A model generated the notes under the pieces. That model was not told where the DNA came from. It searched no databases and was given only the letters and a program-made list of their open reading frames with translations. From Streptacidiphilus sp. PB12-B1b (GTDB taxonomy: Bacteria > Actinomycetota > Actinomycetes > Streptomycetales > Streptomycetaceae), in contig NZ_CP048405.1 of NCBI RefSeq assembly GCF_014084125.1, forward strand, positions 5,332,001 to 5,396,000: 64,000 nt of DNA, read 5' to 3'. This document shows positions 27,724 through 36,134 of the stretch, one piece after another (position 1 is the stretch's first letter; each line of letters opens with the position of its first letter). Both the position numbers and the translations under genes were made by a program.

Positions 27724-27877
27724 GGTGCGTGCGGCACGGACGGCGTGCGGACTCTCGGCGGGGACCTGCGGTACGCGCCGGTGGGTCGACCGGCCCTGCC
27801 CTCGCGTACGGCCGCCGCCCCAGAGTGGGAACACCCGCTGACGACAGCGGGATTCGGACCCACCTTCAGGAGCAGCA

Positions 27878-29014
27878 ATGGACAACAGCAGGCGCGGGAA
27901 TCGGGCCTACCTGGTCGGTGGCGGCATCGCCTCCCTGGCGGCGGCGGCCTTCCCGATACGCGATGCCGACTTCCCCGGCGGGAACATCCACATCCTGGAG
28001 GAGCTACCGGTGCCGGGCGGGTCGATGGACGGCCGCGGTGATCCGGCGGGGCGTACCTGACCCGGGGCGGGCGGATGTTGGAGGAGGAGGCGTACACCTG
28101 CCTGTGGAACCTGCTGGAATCGGTTCCGACCCTGGACGACAAAACTTTGACGGTCCGTCAGGACATTGTGGCGTTCAAGGAGAAGTGGCCCACCGAGGCC
28201 CGTGCCCGTCTCGTCGACCGCGACCACCGCATCGTCGACGCAGCGCGGTTGGGCTTCGACCAGCACGACCGCCTCGAACGGGCCCGGCTGCTGGCACTGC
28301 CCGAGTCGGCGATCGGCGCGCGTCGGATCGACGAGTTCTTCTCCGAGCACTTCTTCGCCACGAACTTCTGGACGATGTGGCGCACCACCTTCGCCTTCCA
28401 GAACTGGCACAGCGCCATCGAGCTGAAGCGCTACTTCCTGCGCTTCATGCAGGAGTTCCCCCGCATCCACACCCTGTCCGGGGTCCGCCGCACCCGCCTG
28501 AACCAGTACGACTCCATCATCCGGCCGCTGCGCGCCTGGCTGGTCGAGCGCGGCGTGCACCTCGACTACGGCGTCAAGGTCGCCGACGTCGACTTCACCA
28601 CCACCGACGGCGTCCGCCGGGCCGAGCGGCTCCATGTCCTGCGCAACAGCGCACCGGCTGTGTGCGAGATCGGCCCCGGCGATCTGGCGTTCATCACCCT
28701 GGGCTCGATGACCGGGGACACCGGCTACGGCGGCGACGACACCGTGCCCGAGCGCCGTACATCACCAGCCAGTTCGCCCGGCGTACCGCAGGCGACCGGC
28801 CGCAGGTGATTCCGCACGGCGCGGCGAACTTCGCATTGCTGGGCCAGTACGTGGAGATCCCGCAGGACGTGGCTTCACCGTCGAGTACTCGGTCCGCGGC
28901 GCCATGCACGCCGTCTACGGACTCCTCGGCGTCGACAAGCCCGTCCCGGCGATCCACCACGCCCTGTCCGACCCCAGGAGCGCCTTCCACATCCTGCAGA
29001 CCGCCTTTGCCTGA
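27878..29014 (+). pseudogene. oleate hydratase remnant with three frameshifts and a deletion
   Basis: Pieces of a FAD-dependent oleate hydratase (MCRA family; adds water to the cis-9 double bond of oleate) appear in order in successive frames: [16 protein letters not shown] and GGSMDG (to about 28045); RGGRMLEEEAYTCLWNLL through TLGSMTGDTGYGG (28075-28760); YITSQFARRTAGDRPQV to YVEIPQDV (to about 28871); then FTVEYSVRGAMHAVYGLLG to the TGA at 29014. About 200 residues of the middle-late part are absent compared with a normal 530-650-residue enzyme. The frame order 2-1-0-2 requires three separate indels, so sequencing error alone is unlikely. Confidence 0.85.
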
Positions 29015-29028
29015 CCCCGGCGCGAACG

Positions 29029-29931
29029 TCAGCCGCCGCACTGCTTGAGCATCATCTCCTTGTCGGCCGCCGTGACCGGCAGGGCGTACTTCAACGACAC
29101 CTGGGCGAACCGCACGGAGTACGAGCAGCGGACCGCCTTGTTGGGCGGCAGCCAGGACGCCGGGCCCGCATCCTCCTTGGCCTCGTTGGCGGGGCCGTCC
29201 ACCGGCATCAGGTTGAGCGGGTCGTTGGCCAGGTCCTCCCGTTTGCCCTTCGACCAGCTGGATGCCCCCATCTGCCAGTCGTAGGAGAGCGGCATCACAT
29301 GGTCGATCTGGACCTCGGTGGCCTTCGCCTTCGTGAAGTCGATCGTCGTGCCGGTGTAGGGGTCAGGCAGGGTCATCGAGACCACGACGCAGTCGGACCC
29401 GCTGCGGAAGGCGAGCTGCTGCCCGTCGCGCTTCAGCACGTCGTCCCGCGTGTCGCACCCGTTGTGGGCGAAGGGGACGCTTCCGGGGGCCGAGTCCGTC
29501 CACGCATCACCGAACTCGCCCCGGTTGTAACCCGTCTTGGGGCCGCGTCCCTTGGTCGTCACCTTCTCGATGAGGGCCCGGGCGCGGGCCTGGTCGGCGG
29601 CCGAGGTGATGGCCGCCAGCCCGGGTTTCGTCCCGTCCGGATTGTCGAGCGGGCTCACGGCACGGCCGTCACCGGACGTCGCCACGGCCGAGCCGGAGGG
29701 CGTGGAGGCGGTCGACGGCTCGACGCCCTTGCAACCGGCGACGAGCAGGGGCAGGCCGAGCAGCGCCACTCCTGCCAACGCGCGTCCGGCTACGCCCTGG
29801 TGGCCCCTGTGCCCCGCCTTGGCCGAAGCCGCGCAGGCCAGGCCCGGGGGGCCCGGGGACGTGCTCGCGGTCAGCGGTATCAGGCTCGGATCCGTCACGA
29901 CCGGGCCCCTACCCGGGAGGTGGCACCCCAT
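29029..29931 (-). CDS. secreted lipoprotein with HNH/DUF1524-type nuclease domain
   Basis: Up to 300 residues. A hydrophobic stretch ending LLGLPLLVAGC is a good lipobox, so the mature protein starts at that Cys. The C-terminal two thirds match the secreted HNH endonuclease family with DUF1524: GYNRGEFGDAWTD, GCDTRDDVLKRD, QIDHVMPLSYDWQMG (the HNH His) and NDPLNLMPVDG. It probably degrades extracellular DNA, for nutrition or competition. The annotated ATG at 29931 leaves a long N-region; the internal GTG (V-T-D-P-S) preceded by GGTAGGGG is an alternative start. Confidence 0.85.
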   Translation of the reverse strand: MGCHLPGRGPVVTDPSLIPLTASTSPGPPGLACAASAKAGHRGHQGVAGRALAGVALLGLPLLVAGCKGVEPSTASTPSGSAVATSGDGRAVSPLDNPDGTKPGLAAITSAADQARARALIEKVTTKGRGPKTGYNRGEFGDAWTDSAPGSVPFAHNGCDTRDDVLKRDGQQLAFRSGSDCVVVSMTLPDPYTGTTIDFTKAKATEVQIDHVMPLSYDWQMGASSWSKGKREDLANDPLNLMPVDGPANEAKEDAGPASWLPPNKAVRCSYSVRFAQVSLKYALPVTAADKEMMLKQCGG

Positions 29932-29943
29932 GCCGGGGCGTCG

Positions 29944-30912
29944 TCACTTCGGTCCGCCGGTCAGGCGCGGGGTGCGGCCGGGGTGGGCGGCGATGTGGGC
30001 GACCAGGTCGCGGACCGCGCCCGCGGGCGGCTGGCTGGGGCCCTGCCAGATCGCGCGCAGGTCGCGGTGCAGGTCCAGGCCGGTCAGCGGGACGCGGTGC
30101 AGGCGGTGGGCGGCGATGTCGTCGGCGACGGCCAGTTCGCTGAGCACGGCCGGTCCGGCACCGGCCAGGACCGCGGCCCGGACGGCCGTGGTGGTCGACA
30201 GCGCCAGGACCGGCTGCGCCTGGGGGCGGTCCGGGCCGAGGGCGGCGCGCAGGGCGGCGGTGAGCGCGTCCCGGGTTCCCGATCCGGGCTCCCGGGTGAC
30301 CAGGGCCGTACCGGCCAGTTCCTCGGCGGTGACCGGCTTCCGCCGCCGGGCCCACGGGTGGTCGTGGCGGACCACCAGGGTCAGCATGTCCTGGCACACG
30401 ATCCGGTTGCGCAGGTCGCGCGGGGTGCGCGGGCCCTCGATGAAGCCCACGTCGGCCTGCCCGGCGCGTACCTGCTCGATCACCGCGTCGCTGTTGGCCG
30501 CGGTCAGCACCACCTCCGGCGCCGGCTGCACCCGGTTCCGGGCGGCGGCCTGGAACGACACCAACCAGCCGGGCAGCAGTTGCTCGGCCATGGTGAGGCT
30601 GGCGCTGACCCGCAACCGTGTGCGCTGGTCCTGACGCAAGGCGGCCAGGCCGGCGTCGAGTTCCCCGGCCACGTCGAGCAGCCGCGAGGCCCACTCCACC
30701 ACGACCACGCCTGCCGGGGTCAGCGACGACCCGTGCGTGGAGCGGGTGACCAGCTGCACCCCGGTCTGGGCCTCCATCGAGGAGATCCGCGCGGACACGG
30801 CCTGCTGGGTGACGCCGACCTCGCGGGCGGCGCCGCTCAGGCTGCCCTCCCGGGCGACCGCCAGCAGCACTTCCAACGCGCCCAGCTCGGGCATCCGCGC
30901 ACTCAGGACCAT
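29944..30912 (-). CDS. LysR-family transcriptional regulator
   Basis: About 322 residues. The N-terminal winged HTH covers LGALEVLLAVAREGSLSGAA and VTQQAVSARISSME, followed by a periplasmic-binding-like effector domain (LRVSASLTMAEQLLPGWL; VGFIEGPRTPRDL; TREPGSGTRDAL). ATG at 30912 is favoured over the further upstream Met. LysR proteins usually control the divergent neighbour, but here both neighbours run on the same strand; it could control the metallo-hydrolase gene 77 bases upstream or be autonomous. Confidence 0.88.
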   Translation of the reverse strand: MVLSARMPELGALEVLLAVAREGSLSGAAREVGVTQQAVSARISSMEAQTGVQLVTRSTHGSSLTPAGVVVVEWASRLLDVAGELDAGLAALRQDQRTRLRVSASLTMAEQLLPGWLVSFQAAARNRVQPAPEVVLTAANSDAVIEQVRAGQADVGFIEGPRTPRDLRNRIVCQDMLTLVVRHDHPWARRRKPVTAEELAGTALVTREPGSGTRDALTAALRAALGPDRPQAQPVLALSTTTAVRAAVLAGAGPAVLSELAVADDIAAHRLHRVPLTGLDLHRDLRAIWQGPSQPPAGAVRDLVAHIAAHPGRTPRLTGGPK

Positions 30913-30988
30913 CCGGCCAGCATATCCGGCCACAAGGCAGCCTTGTGTCACGCCACGCGGTGGGGGATGTTCCTCCAGGCCGCCACGG

Positions 30989-31684
30989 CTACTGCTGGTC
31001 GGCGGTCAGCGGTTCCAGGAACGCGTGGAAGGTGCTGATGTCCGGCCCCGACAAGGGGGCTCCGTGCGCGAAGCCGGCGGCCGCGATGCCCTGCGGCAGC
31101 TTGGCGAGGCTGCCGCCGCGCAGCTGCGGGTCGGCGGCCAACGCGGCCGGTCCCAGGGCGAGTTCGCCGCGGTGGAAGACCGCGTCGCCCAACAGGACCG
31201 TACGGCTGGGCTCGTGGACGAGCACGATGTGACCGGGGGTGTGGCCGGGGGTGTGCACGACGCGCAGGCCGTCGGAGCCCTCGATCAGCTGGTCGTCGGT
31301 CAGCAGGCCGTCGGGGGTGACCGGGGTCCAGTGCAGCGCGGGGATCCGGTCGATCAGTCGGCCCACGGCCCCGGAGCGCCCTTCGGCGGGGACGCGTCCG
31401 GCCTCCAGCCAGGCGGCGTCCGCCTGGTGGATCAGGATGGCGGCGCCGGTGCGCTCGCGCAGTTCGGCGGCTCCCTTGACGTGGTCGGGGTGGGCGTGGG
31501 TGAGCACGATGCGCTTGATGTCGCCTGGCTTGCGGCCGAGTTCGGCCAGGGCGGCCAGCAGCACGCCGGGGGCCTTGGCCCAGCCGACGTCGACCAGGGT
31601 CAGGCCGTCGTCGCCGTCGACGAGGAAGGCGTTGTCGCGCTTGCTGGTGGGGATGTGGGTCACACCGGGTGCGAGGGGGTGCAT
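30989..31684 (-). CDS. MBL-fold metallo-hydrolase
   Basis: About 231 residues of the metallo-beta-lactamase superfamily. The metal-binding motif THAHPDH is near residue 63-69, followed by VVHTPGHTPGH and LLGDAVF, completing a glyoxalase-II-like binuclear zinc site. Substrate unknown; hydrolysis of a thioester, lactone or phosphoester is possible. The ATG at 31684 gives a start that directly enters the fold (HPLAPGVTHIPT). It follows the pseudogene remnants of the same transcription unit. Confidence 0.85.
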   Translation of the reverse strand: MHPLAPGVTHIPTSKRDNAFLVDGDDGLTLVDVGWAKAPGVLLAALAELGRKPGDIKRIVLTHAHPDHVKGAAELRERTGAAILIHQADAAWLEAGRVPAEGRSGAVGRLIDRIPALHWTPVTPDGLLTDDQLIEGSDGLRVVHTPGHTPGHIVLVHEPSRTVLLGDAVFHRGELALGPAALAADPQLRGGSLAKLPQGIAAAGFAHGAPLSGPDISTFHAFLEPLTADQQ

Positions 31685-31715
31685 CGGATTACCTGCTCTA
31701 GCAGTCGGGGCGGGG

Positions 31716-31877
31716 TCAGGACTTGGCGGGGAGCGGGACGTAGCCTTCACGGGTGAGCTTGGGCAGGATGCCCCCGGCCGCCACGATCTCCAGCACCAGG
31801 GGCGGCAGGGTGCCGCCCTCCAGCCGGGTGCCGGTGCCGGTGTTCTCGACCCAGCCCTGGCGGAAGTCCAGGCTCAT
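31716..31877 (-). pseudogene. C-terminal remnant resembling 3-isopropylmalate dehydratase small subunit
   Basis: A 53-codon frame reading MSLDFRQGWVENTGTGTRLE then LPPLVLEIVAAGGILPKLTREG. This resembles the end of LeuD-type (swivel-domain) dehydratase subunits, which close with a strand on the '-nLtTG--' pattern and LPxxxLEIxxAGGL. The rest of the gene is missing; the frame begins exactly where the MmgE/PrpD homology ends, at a TGA/ATG junction, so this looks like a deletion scar joining two genes. Confidence 0.5.
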
Positions 31878-32631
31878 CGTTCGAAGACCCGCTTGATGCC
31901 GGTGTAGCCGCCGGCGCCAGGCCCGCCGCGTAGAAGCCGTTGCGGGAGGCCAGGCCGTGGTGCATGCGCTTGGACATGGCCTCGTACTGCGCGGCCATCA
32001 GCCCGGCCGACTGCGTACCGGCCAGGCCGAGCGCGTCCTCGAACCGGGCCGCGTCCAGACCGCGCAGCACGCCGGAGGCGGCGGCCGCCGCGTGGGTGCC
32101 GAACACCGAACCCGAGTGCCAGCCGCGCGTGAGCATCTCCGAGCCGTGCAGGGCCATCCCCACCCGGGTGCCGGTCTCGAAACCCAGGACGGTGGCGCGC
32201 AGGAAGTCCGCGCCGCTGACCGTGCCGAGCTGGGAGAGCGTGGACAGCAGCGCGGGCAGCACCAGGGAGTTGCTGTGCAGCGGCGCGGACGGGTAGTAGT
32301 CGTCCAGCTCGAAGCCCTGGATGAAGGTGCCGTTCAGCACGGCCGCAGCCGGCGCGCTGGTGCTGCGGCCCCAGCCGATCACCGGGGTGTCCCCCGCGCC
32401 CTCCATGGCCAGTACGGCGTCCACCGCCGTCCGGGACCAGGGCAGTTGTGCGCCGATCAGCGCGCACCCCAGCCCGTCCAGCACCAGGTGCGCCGCGCGC
32501 TCGCGGACGGCGGCGGGGATCTCCTCCAGCGTGGTGTCCGCCAGCCAGGTGGCGAGTTGCCCGGTGGGACCGGCCGGGTCGGTGGGCTGTCCTGCGGTCG
32601 GATCCGTCGTCGGCGCGGTCACCGTGCTCAC
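31874..32631 (-). pseudogene. MmgE/PrpD-family gene, frameshifted and truncated
   Basis: The first 235 or so residues match the MmgE/PrpD family (2-methylcitrate dehydratase and related enzymes): LATWLADTTLEEIP, GLGCALIGA, NGTFIQGFELDDYY, HSNSLVLPALL and GLMAAQYEAMSKRMHHGLASRNGFYAAGLA. Near 31910 the frame shifts by one base; the family's next segment, GGYTGIKRVFER, continues in another frame and stops at 31874. The C-terminal half of the usual 450-residue protein is lost. Confidence 0.8.
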
Positions 32632-32670
32632 TTCCTTCCGTTCGGAACGGCTCGACTGCGAGGCTTAGCA

Positions 32671-32683
32671 TTACAATTTATAA
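32671..32683. promoter_or_regulatory. AT-rich imperfect palindrome upstream of MmgE/PrpD remnant
   Basis: TTACAATTTATAA (10 of 13 positions symmetric) stands out in an AT-rich island (about 32662-32696) within GC-rich DNA, between the broken MmgE/PrpD gene and the broken GntR regulator. GntR-family operators are short AT-rich palindromes, so this may be the relic operator of that pair. Confidence 0.4.
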
Positions 32684-32699
32684 CATCTACTTTTAGGGG

Positions 32700-33090
32700 A
32701 AGGGAAGGCGGGCGGCCGGAGGTGGCACCACTGCGGTCCGGCGGAACGCCGCCGCCGGAGGTCTGAGCGGCGCTGAACGCCCTGGTCGGCGAGGGGATGG
32801 TCAGCTACCGGGCCCGACAGGGGTTCACCGTGGCCGAGCTGCGCCCCGAGGGCGTGGACGGGATCTCCCGATTCCGGCGACTACGGGCGGCCGAGGCCAA
32901 GGCGCTCGCCACGGGCCCGCTGCGTCCGTAGGGCATCGCGGCCATGTGCGCCGCGCTCCGCGCGCCCAGCGTGCCGCCGCCGAGGCCGGGGGCGCACACG
33001 GCACCATCACCGCCCATTGGACCTTCCACTTCGCCCTGCTGGAGCGATGCGACAACGCCCGGCGCTGCGCTTCGTACACCAGCCGTGGGG
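32700..33090 (+). pseudogene. GntR-family regulator remnant
   Basis: The plus strand reads RPEVAPLRSG, then PPPEV, an in-frame TGA (32764-32766, where CGA would give Arg), ALNALVGEGMVSYRARQGF and TVAELRPEGVDGISRFRRLR, the end of a GntR HTH domain and start of an FCD-like domain. It stops again at 32928. A second frame then gives HWTFHFALLERCDN, matching the FCD H-x-x-F-H pattern. The gene is therefore broken by a nonsense change and at least one frameshift. Downstream, to 33386, no further gene is visible. Confidence 0.6.
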
Positions 33091-33386
33091 TGCGCCGGGA
33101 CCGCACCGCTGCGAACGGGGAACGGGCTCGCGCCAGCAGATCCCGGGCGAGCACCGGGAGAGCCTTACGGCCCTGGAGCAGGGCAGCCCTGCGGGGCCTA
33201 CCCACGCACCGCACGCGGGTGGGAGGACAGGCCCCAACCGGCCGATCCGGGTCGTCGGCCGGGCCTGACTACTACCCCTCGGCGGGCGGCGTCGGGGCCA
33301 TGGGGCGGCACAGCCCCCGGTCGTCACGCTTCCTCGCCCCCGGGGGCCGAGCCGGGCCGCCCCAGGGGCCCGGGGCCCCGCCCCGG

Positions 33387-34439
33387 TCAGTGCTGCAGGG
33401 TGCGGACGAGGTCGAGGGCCCGGGCGAGGGTGGTGAGCCGGGCGTCCAGGGTCTCCCCGGCGGGATAGAACCGGACGGTGTCGACCCCGGCCTGCTGCCA
33501 CACCCGCAGCCGTCGGCGCACCATGTCCTCGGTGCCGATCAGCGTGGTGCCCAGCACCATCTCGTCGGTGACCAGCCCGGCCGCGCCGTCGTGGTCGCCG
33601 GCCTGCCAGCGCTGCCGGACCTCGGCCGCGACCTCGGCCCAGCCCTGGCGGCTGTAGGCGTCGTTGTAGAAGTTGGCGCCCGCCGTTCCCATCCCGCCCA
33701 GGCTGAAGGCGAGTTCCTTCTTCCGGGGGGCCACCAGCGCCCGCAGCTCGTCCTCGTCCCTGGCGAAGTTGACCTCGGCGCCCTGGCAGACGTCCAGGTC
33801 GGCCCGGGTGCGCCCGGCTGCGGCCAGGCCCGCGTCCAGGTGGTCGAAGTACGCCTCCTTGGCGCCCTCGGGCACGAAGCTGGTGCCGAGCCATCCGTCG
33901 GCGACCTCGCCGGTCAGGTGCAGCATCTTCGGCGAGAGCGTGGCCAGGTAGAGCGGGATGTCGTGCTCGGCGCGCATGGACAGCCGCATGGGCCGGGCGT
34001 CCCCGCCCGGCAGCGGGATGGTGAACTCCCGTCCGATGTGGGAGATCTTCTCACCGGCGATCGCCTGCCGGACGATCTCCACCGTCTCCCGCGTCCGCGC
34101 CAGCGGCCGGGCGAACGGCACCCCGTGCAGGCCCTCGATGACCTGCGGACCGGACGGTCCCAGTCCGAGCAGGAAGCGGCCGCCGGAGATGTTCGACAAG
34201 GTGATCGCCGCCCGGGCGATGGCCACCGGACTGCGGGTGGCCAGCTGGATGATCCCGGAGCCGAGCAGCAGGCGCTCCGTCCGCGCGGCCAGGTAGCCCA
34301 GGGGCGACGGCGCCTCGGAACCCCAGGCCTCGGCCACCCAGCAGATGTCCAGGCCCAGCTTCTCGGCCTCGGTGACGAAGTCCACCGTCTCCGGCCAACT
34401 GCCGCCGGACGCCTCGATCGTGGTCGCCGTACGCATCAT
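33387..34439 (-). CDS. LLM-class F420-dependent oxidoreductase
   Basis: 350-residue luciferase-like protein. EAEKLGLDICWVAEAWGSEAPS near residue 25, LATRSPVAIARAAITLSNISGGRF and LGLGPSGPQVIEGLHG mark the F420-type subgroup of the family. Substrate unknown. The start ATG (34439) overlaps the TGA of the SRPBCC gene in an ATGA junction, so the two proteins are probably made together and may act on one pathway, with the CoA-ligase-like gene at 36135 possibly supplying a substrate. Confidence 0.87.
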   Translation of the reverse strand: MMRTATTIEASGGSWPETVDFVTEAEKLGLDICWVAEAWGSEAPSPLGYLAARTERLLLGSGIIQLATRSPVAIARAAITLSNISGGRFLLGLGPSGPQVIEGLHGVPFARPLARTRETVEIVRQAIAGEKISHIGREFTIPLPGGDARPMRLSMRAEHDIPLYLATLSPKMLHLTGEVADGWLGTSFVPEGAKEAYFDHLDAGLAAAGRTRADLDVCQGAEVNFARDEDELRALVAPRKKELAFSLGGMGTAGANFYNDAYSRQGWAEVAAEVRQRWQAGDHDGAAGLVTDEMVLGTTLIGTEDMVRRRLRVWQQAGVDTVRFYPAGETLDARLTTLARALDLVRTLQH

Positions 34440-34960
34440 GCCCCTGCCTCTCCGGCGCCTTCGGCCAGCTTCTTGATCGCGTCAACGGTGGCGGTCATGC
34501 CTGCCTCGAACTCCCGCAGGCGGACATAAACGATCTTCTCTTCCTTCTCCGGCATCCGGTCGATGGCGAAGGACAGGCCGGAGCGGCCCGGCCCCAACTG
34601 CACCCACTGGCGCAGCAGCGTGCCGCCGTCCTCGGGCTCGAGGCTGAACCGCCAGATTGCCGAGGGGGTTTCGGGGTCCTGGACCGCCCAGGCGAACACC
34701 CGCGGCGGCTGGTACTCCACGATGTGGGAGGTGGTCGCCCACTCGCCCAGCGCCTCGTGCCTGCTGCGGCCGAGGAACCGGGCCCGCAGCGCGGGGCCGG
34801 TCGCCCCGTCCAACCACTCCACCGACTCCAGCTCCGCACTCAGCCGTGGCATCAGCCCGATGTCGGACACCAGCGCCCACACCCGCTCCGGCGGGGCGCC
34901 GATCCGGATCGACACCTCGACCGTCGGCTTGTCCGCATAGCGCGCGCCCGCCCATTCCAT
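34436..34960 (-). CDS. SRPBCC-family (polyketide cyclase/dehydrase-like) protein
   Basis: 174-residue START-fold protein: VEVSIRIGAPPERVWALVSDIGLMP at the N-terminus, then VEWLDGATGPALRARFLGRS and a final amphipathic helix (RLREFEAGMTATVDAIKKLAEG). Such proteins bind hydrophobic ligands and may act as cyclases, hydrolases or carriers. It belongs to a HxlR-SRPBCC-LLM set of genes on one strand and is not related in position to the type II PKS genes. A conserved promoter-like element lies 61-86 bases upstream. Confidence 0.85.
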   Translation of the reverse strand: MEWAGARYADKPTVEVSIRIGAPPERVWALVSDIGLMPRLSAELESVEWLDGATGPALRARFLGRSRHEALGEWATTSHIVEYQPPRVFAWAVQDPETPSAIWRFSLEPEDGGTLLRQWVQLGPGRSGLSFAIDRMPEKEEKIVYVRLREFEAGMTATVDAIKKLAEGAGEAGA

Positions 34961-35020
34961 CGTCGACCGGCCTCCTCATCCCTGCCGAAGGCCCCATCAG
35001 ATAGGGGCATGACCACAAAG

Positions 35021-35046
35021 GTTGTTTAGATAGACTCACTTGTCAA
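35021..35046 (-). promoter_or_regulatory. promoter-like 26-bp element, copy A
   Basis: On the minus strand this reads TTGACAAGTGAGTCTATCTA followed by AACAAC. It matches copy B (35871-35896, plus strand) at 21 of 26 positions. TTGACA is a perfect -35 hexamer. It lies between the HxlR gene and the SRPBCC gene, 61 bases upstream of the latter's start. Confidence 0.65.
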
Positions 35047-35076
35047 GAACCCAGGGCGCTGCTCCTGGGCCCTGGA

Positions 35077-35574
35077 TCAGTCCTCGAACCGCGCCCGGAT
35101 CTCCGGTCGCCTGGCCAGATGGGGCGGGTAGCCCGGGCCGAGCCGGGGGTGGGCGTTCTCGACCGTCATCGGCTCGCCGCAGGCGGCGCAGACCACCTTG
35201 GCGTGGCTCTCCTGCCCGCAGACGTCGTGGTAGTGGGTCACCGGCGGCCCCGCCTCGCCGGAGAGCCAGCGGTCCCCCCAGCGGTTCATCGCCAGCAGCA
35301 CGGTGTAGAAGTCGCGGCCCTTCTCGGTGGGCACGTAGTCGTAGCGCACCGGGTCGGTCTGGTAGGGCTGCTTCTCCAGCAGTCCTTCGTCCACCAGGCG
35401 TCGCAGCCGGTCGCTGAGCGTGTTGCGGGCGATGCCCAGGGATTCCTGGAGGGCGTCGAACCGCTGGATCCCGTAGGACACCTCGCGCAGCACCAGCGGC
35501 GTCCACCAGTCGCCGAGCAGATCCATGGTGCGCGCGATCGAGCAGGGCCAGTGCGCAAAGGATGTCCGTTTCAT
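35077..35574 (-). CDS. HxlR-family winged-helix transcriptional regulator
   Basis: 165 residues. The HxlR fold is clear: CSIARTMDLLGDWWTPLVLREV, FDALQESLGIARNTLSDRLRRLVDEGLL and the wing DYVPTEKGRDFYTVLLAM. The C-terminal extension carries CGQE, then VVCAACGEPM, a Cys-rich patch that could bind metal or sense redox, as in some HxlR proteins. ATG 35574 is chosen at MKRTSFAHWPCS, where family homology starts; ATG 35586 is four codons upstream. The gene sits between two copies of a shared promoter-like element and is a good candidate to bind them. Confidence 0.87.
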   Translation of the reverse strand: MKRTSFAHWPCSIARTMDLLGDWWTPLVLREVSYGIQRFDALQESLGIARNTLSDRLRRLVDEGLLEKQPYQTDPVRYDYVPTEKGRDFYTVLLAMNRWGDRWLSGEAGPPVTHYHDVCGQESHAKVVCAACGEPMTVENAHPRLGPGYPPHLARRPEIRARFED

Positions 35575-35584
35575 GGATACCAGC

Positions 35585-35597
35585 ATACGGTCCGTAT
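35585..35597. promoter_or_regulatory. palindrome before HxlR gene, autoregulatory operator candidate
   Basis: ATACGGTCCGTAT is a 13-base palindrome apart from its centre, lying 11-23 bases upstream of the HxlR ATG at 35574. Position and symmetry suit autoregulation by the HxlR dimer. Confidence 0.5.
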
Positions 35598-35870
35598 CAC
35601 GACGAAACCCAGCAGGCCGGAGCCGGTAACGGGGTGCCCCCAGGCGAAGCCGACACCGCCGTGGACCTGCAGTCGGCCGTCGCCGCCTCGGCGGCATCAC
35701 GTGCGGTCGAGGGTCTGCGGGCAGGCGTCCCAGGCCGGAGAAAAGCAATATGACTGGACGTCAGACAGGAATGCCGCCTCGACCGTCCGGGCCAGTTCGA
35801 GCTGTTCGACGGTCAACGCAACGTATGGCGGACCCTCTTCGGTTCACATGAAAATCCGCCGGTCTCACAT

Positions 35871-35896
35871 TTGACGAGTGAATCCATCTACGCAAC
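35871..35896 (+). promoter_or_regulatory. promoter-like 26-bp element, copy B
   Basis: TTGACGAGTGAATCCATCTA followed by CGCAAC. It matches copy A (35021-35046, opposite strand) at 21 of 26 positions and points toward the AMP-dependent ligase gene, about 240 bases away. Conserved blocks are TTGAC, AGTGA, ATCTA and CAAC. Confidence 0.65.
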
Positions 35897-36134
35897 TATT
35901 CAGCTCAGAGCGGGTACGCGGCCACCATGAGGGGCTTGGTGCAACCACGGGGCACCGAGCAGGTCAAGCGTTCTCGGGCCGCAGGAACTGGGGCTCCCGG
36001 TCGGGGAGTTCACCGCGCTCGGCATCCCGTTCGGTTCGGACGACGACGAGTTCCCGCCCCTCCCCCGCCACCGTGCCCGCAACCGCGTCGTCAGTGCACC
36101 ACCGCACCGCATGTGTTCAGACCCAGGAGCGTCC
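35897..36134 (+). other. long leader of the ligase gene with a possible coding remnant
   Basis: No complete gene. From about 35985 to 36110 the plus strand reads ELGLPVGEFTALGIPFGSDD, continuing DEFPPLPRHRARNRVV, with GC-biased codon use like real coding sequence but no start. It may be the tail of a lost gene. Upstream, 35600-35870 shows no gene. Confidence 0.3.

Noticed and set aside
27878..29014. Two or three separate short genes in this stretch
   Set aside because: The fragments follow oleate hydratase order across frames, which is better explained as one broken gene.
32940..34529. Large plus-strand frame over the F420 oxidoreductase
   Set aside because: Antisense shadow; only the short GntR-like piece before 33090 has recognisable sequence.
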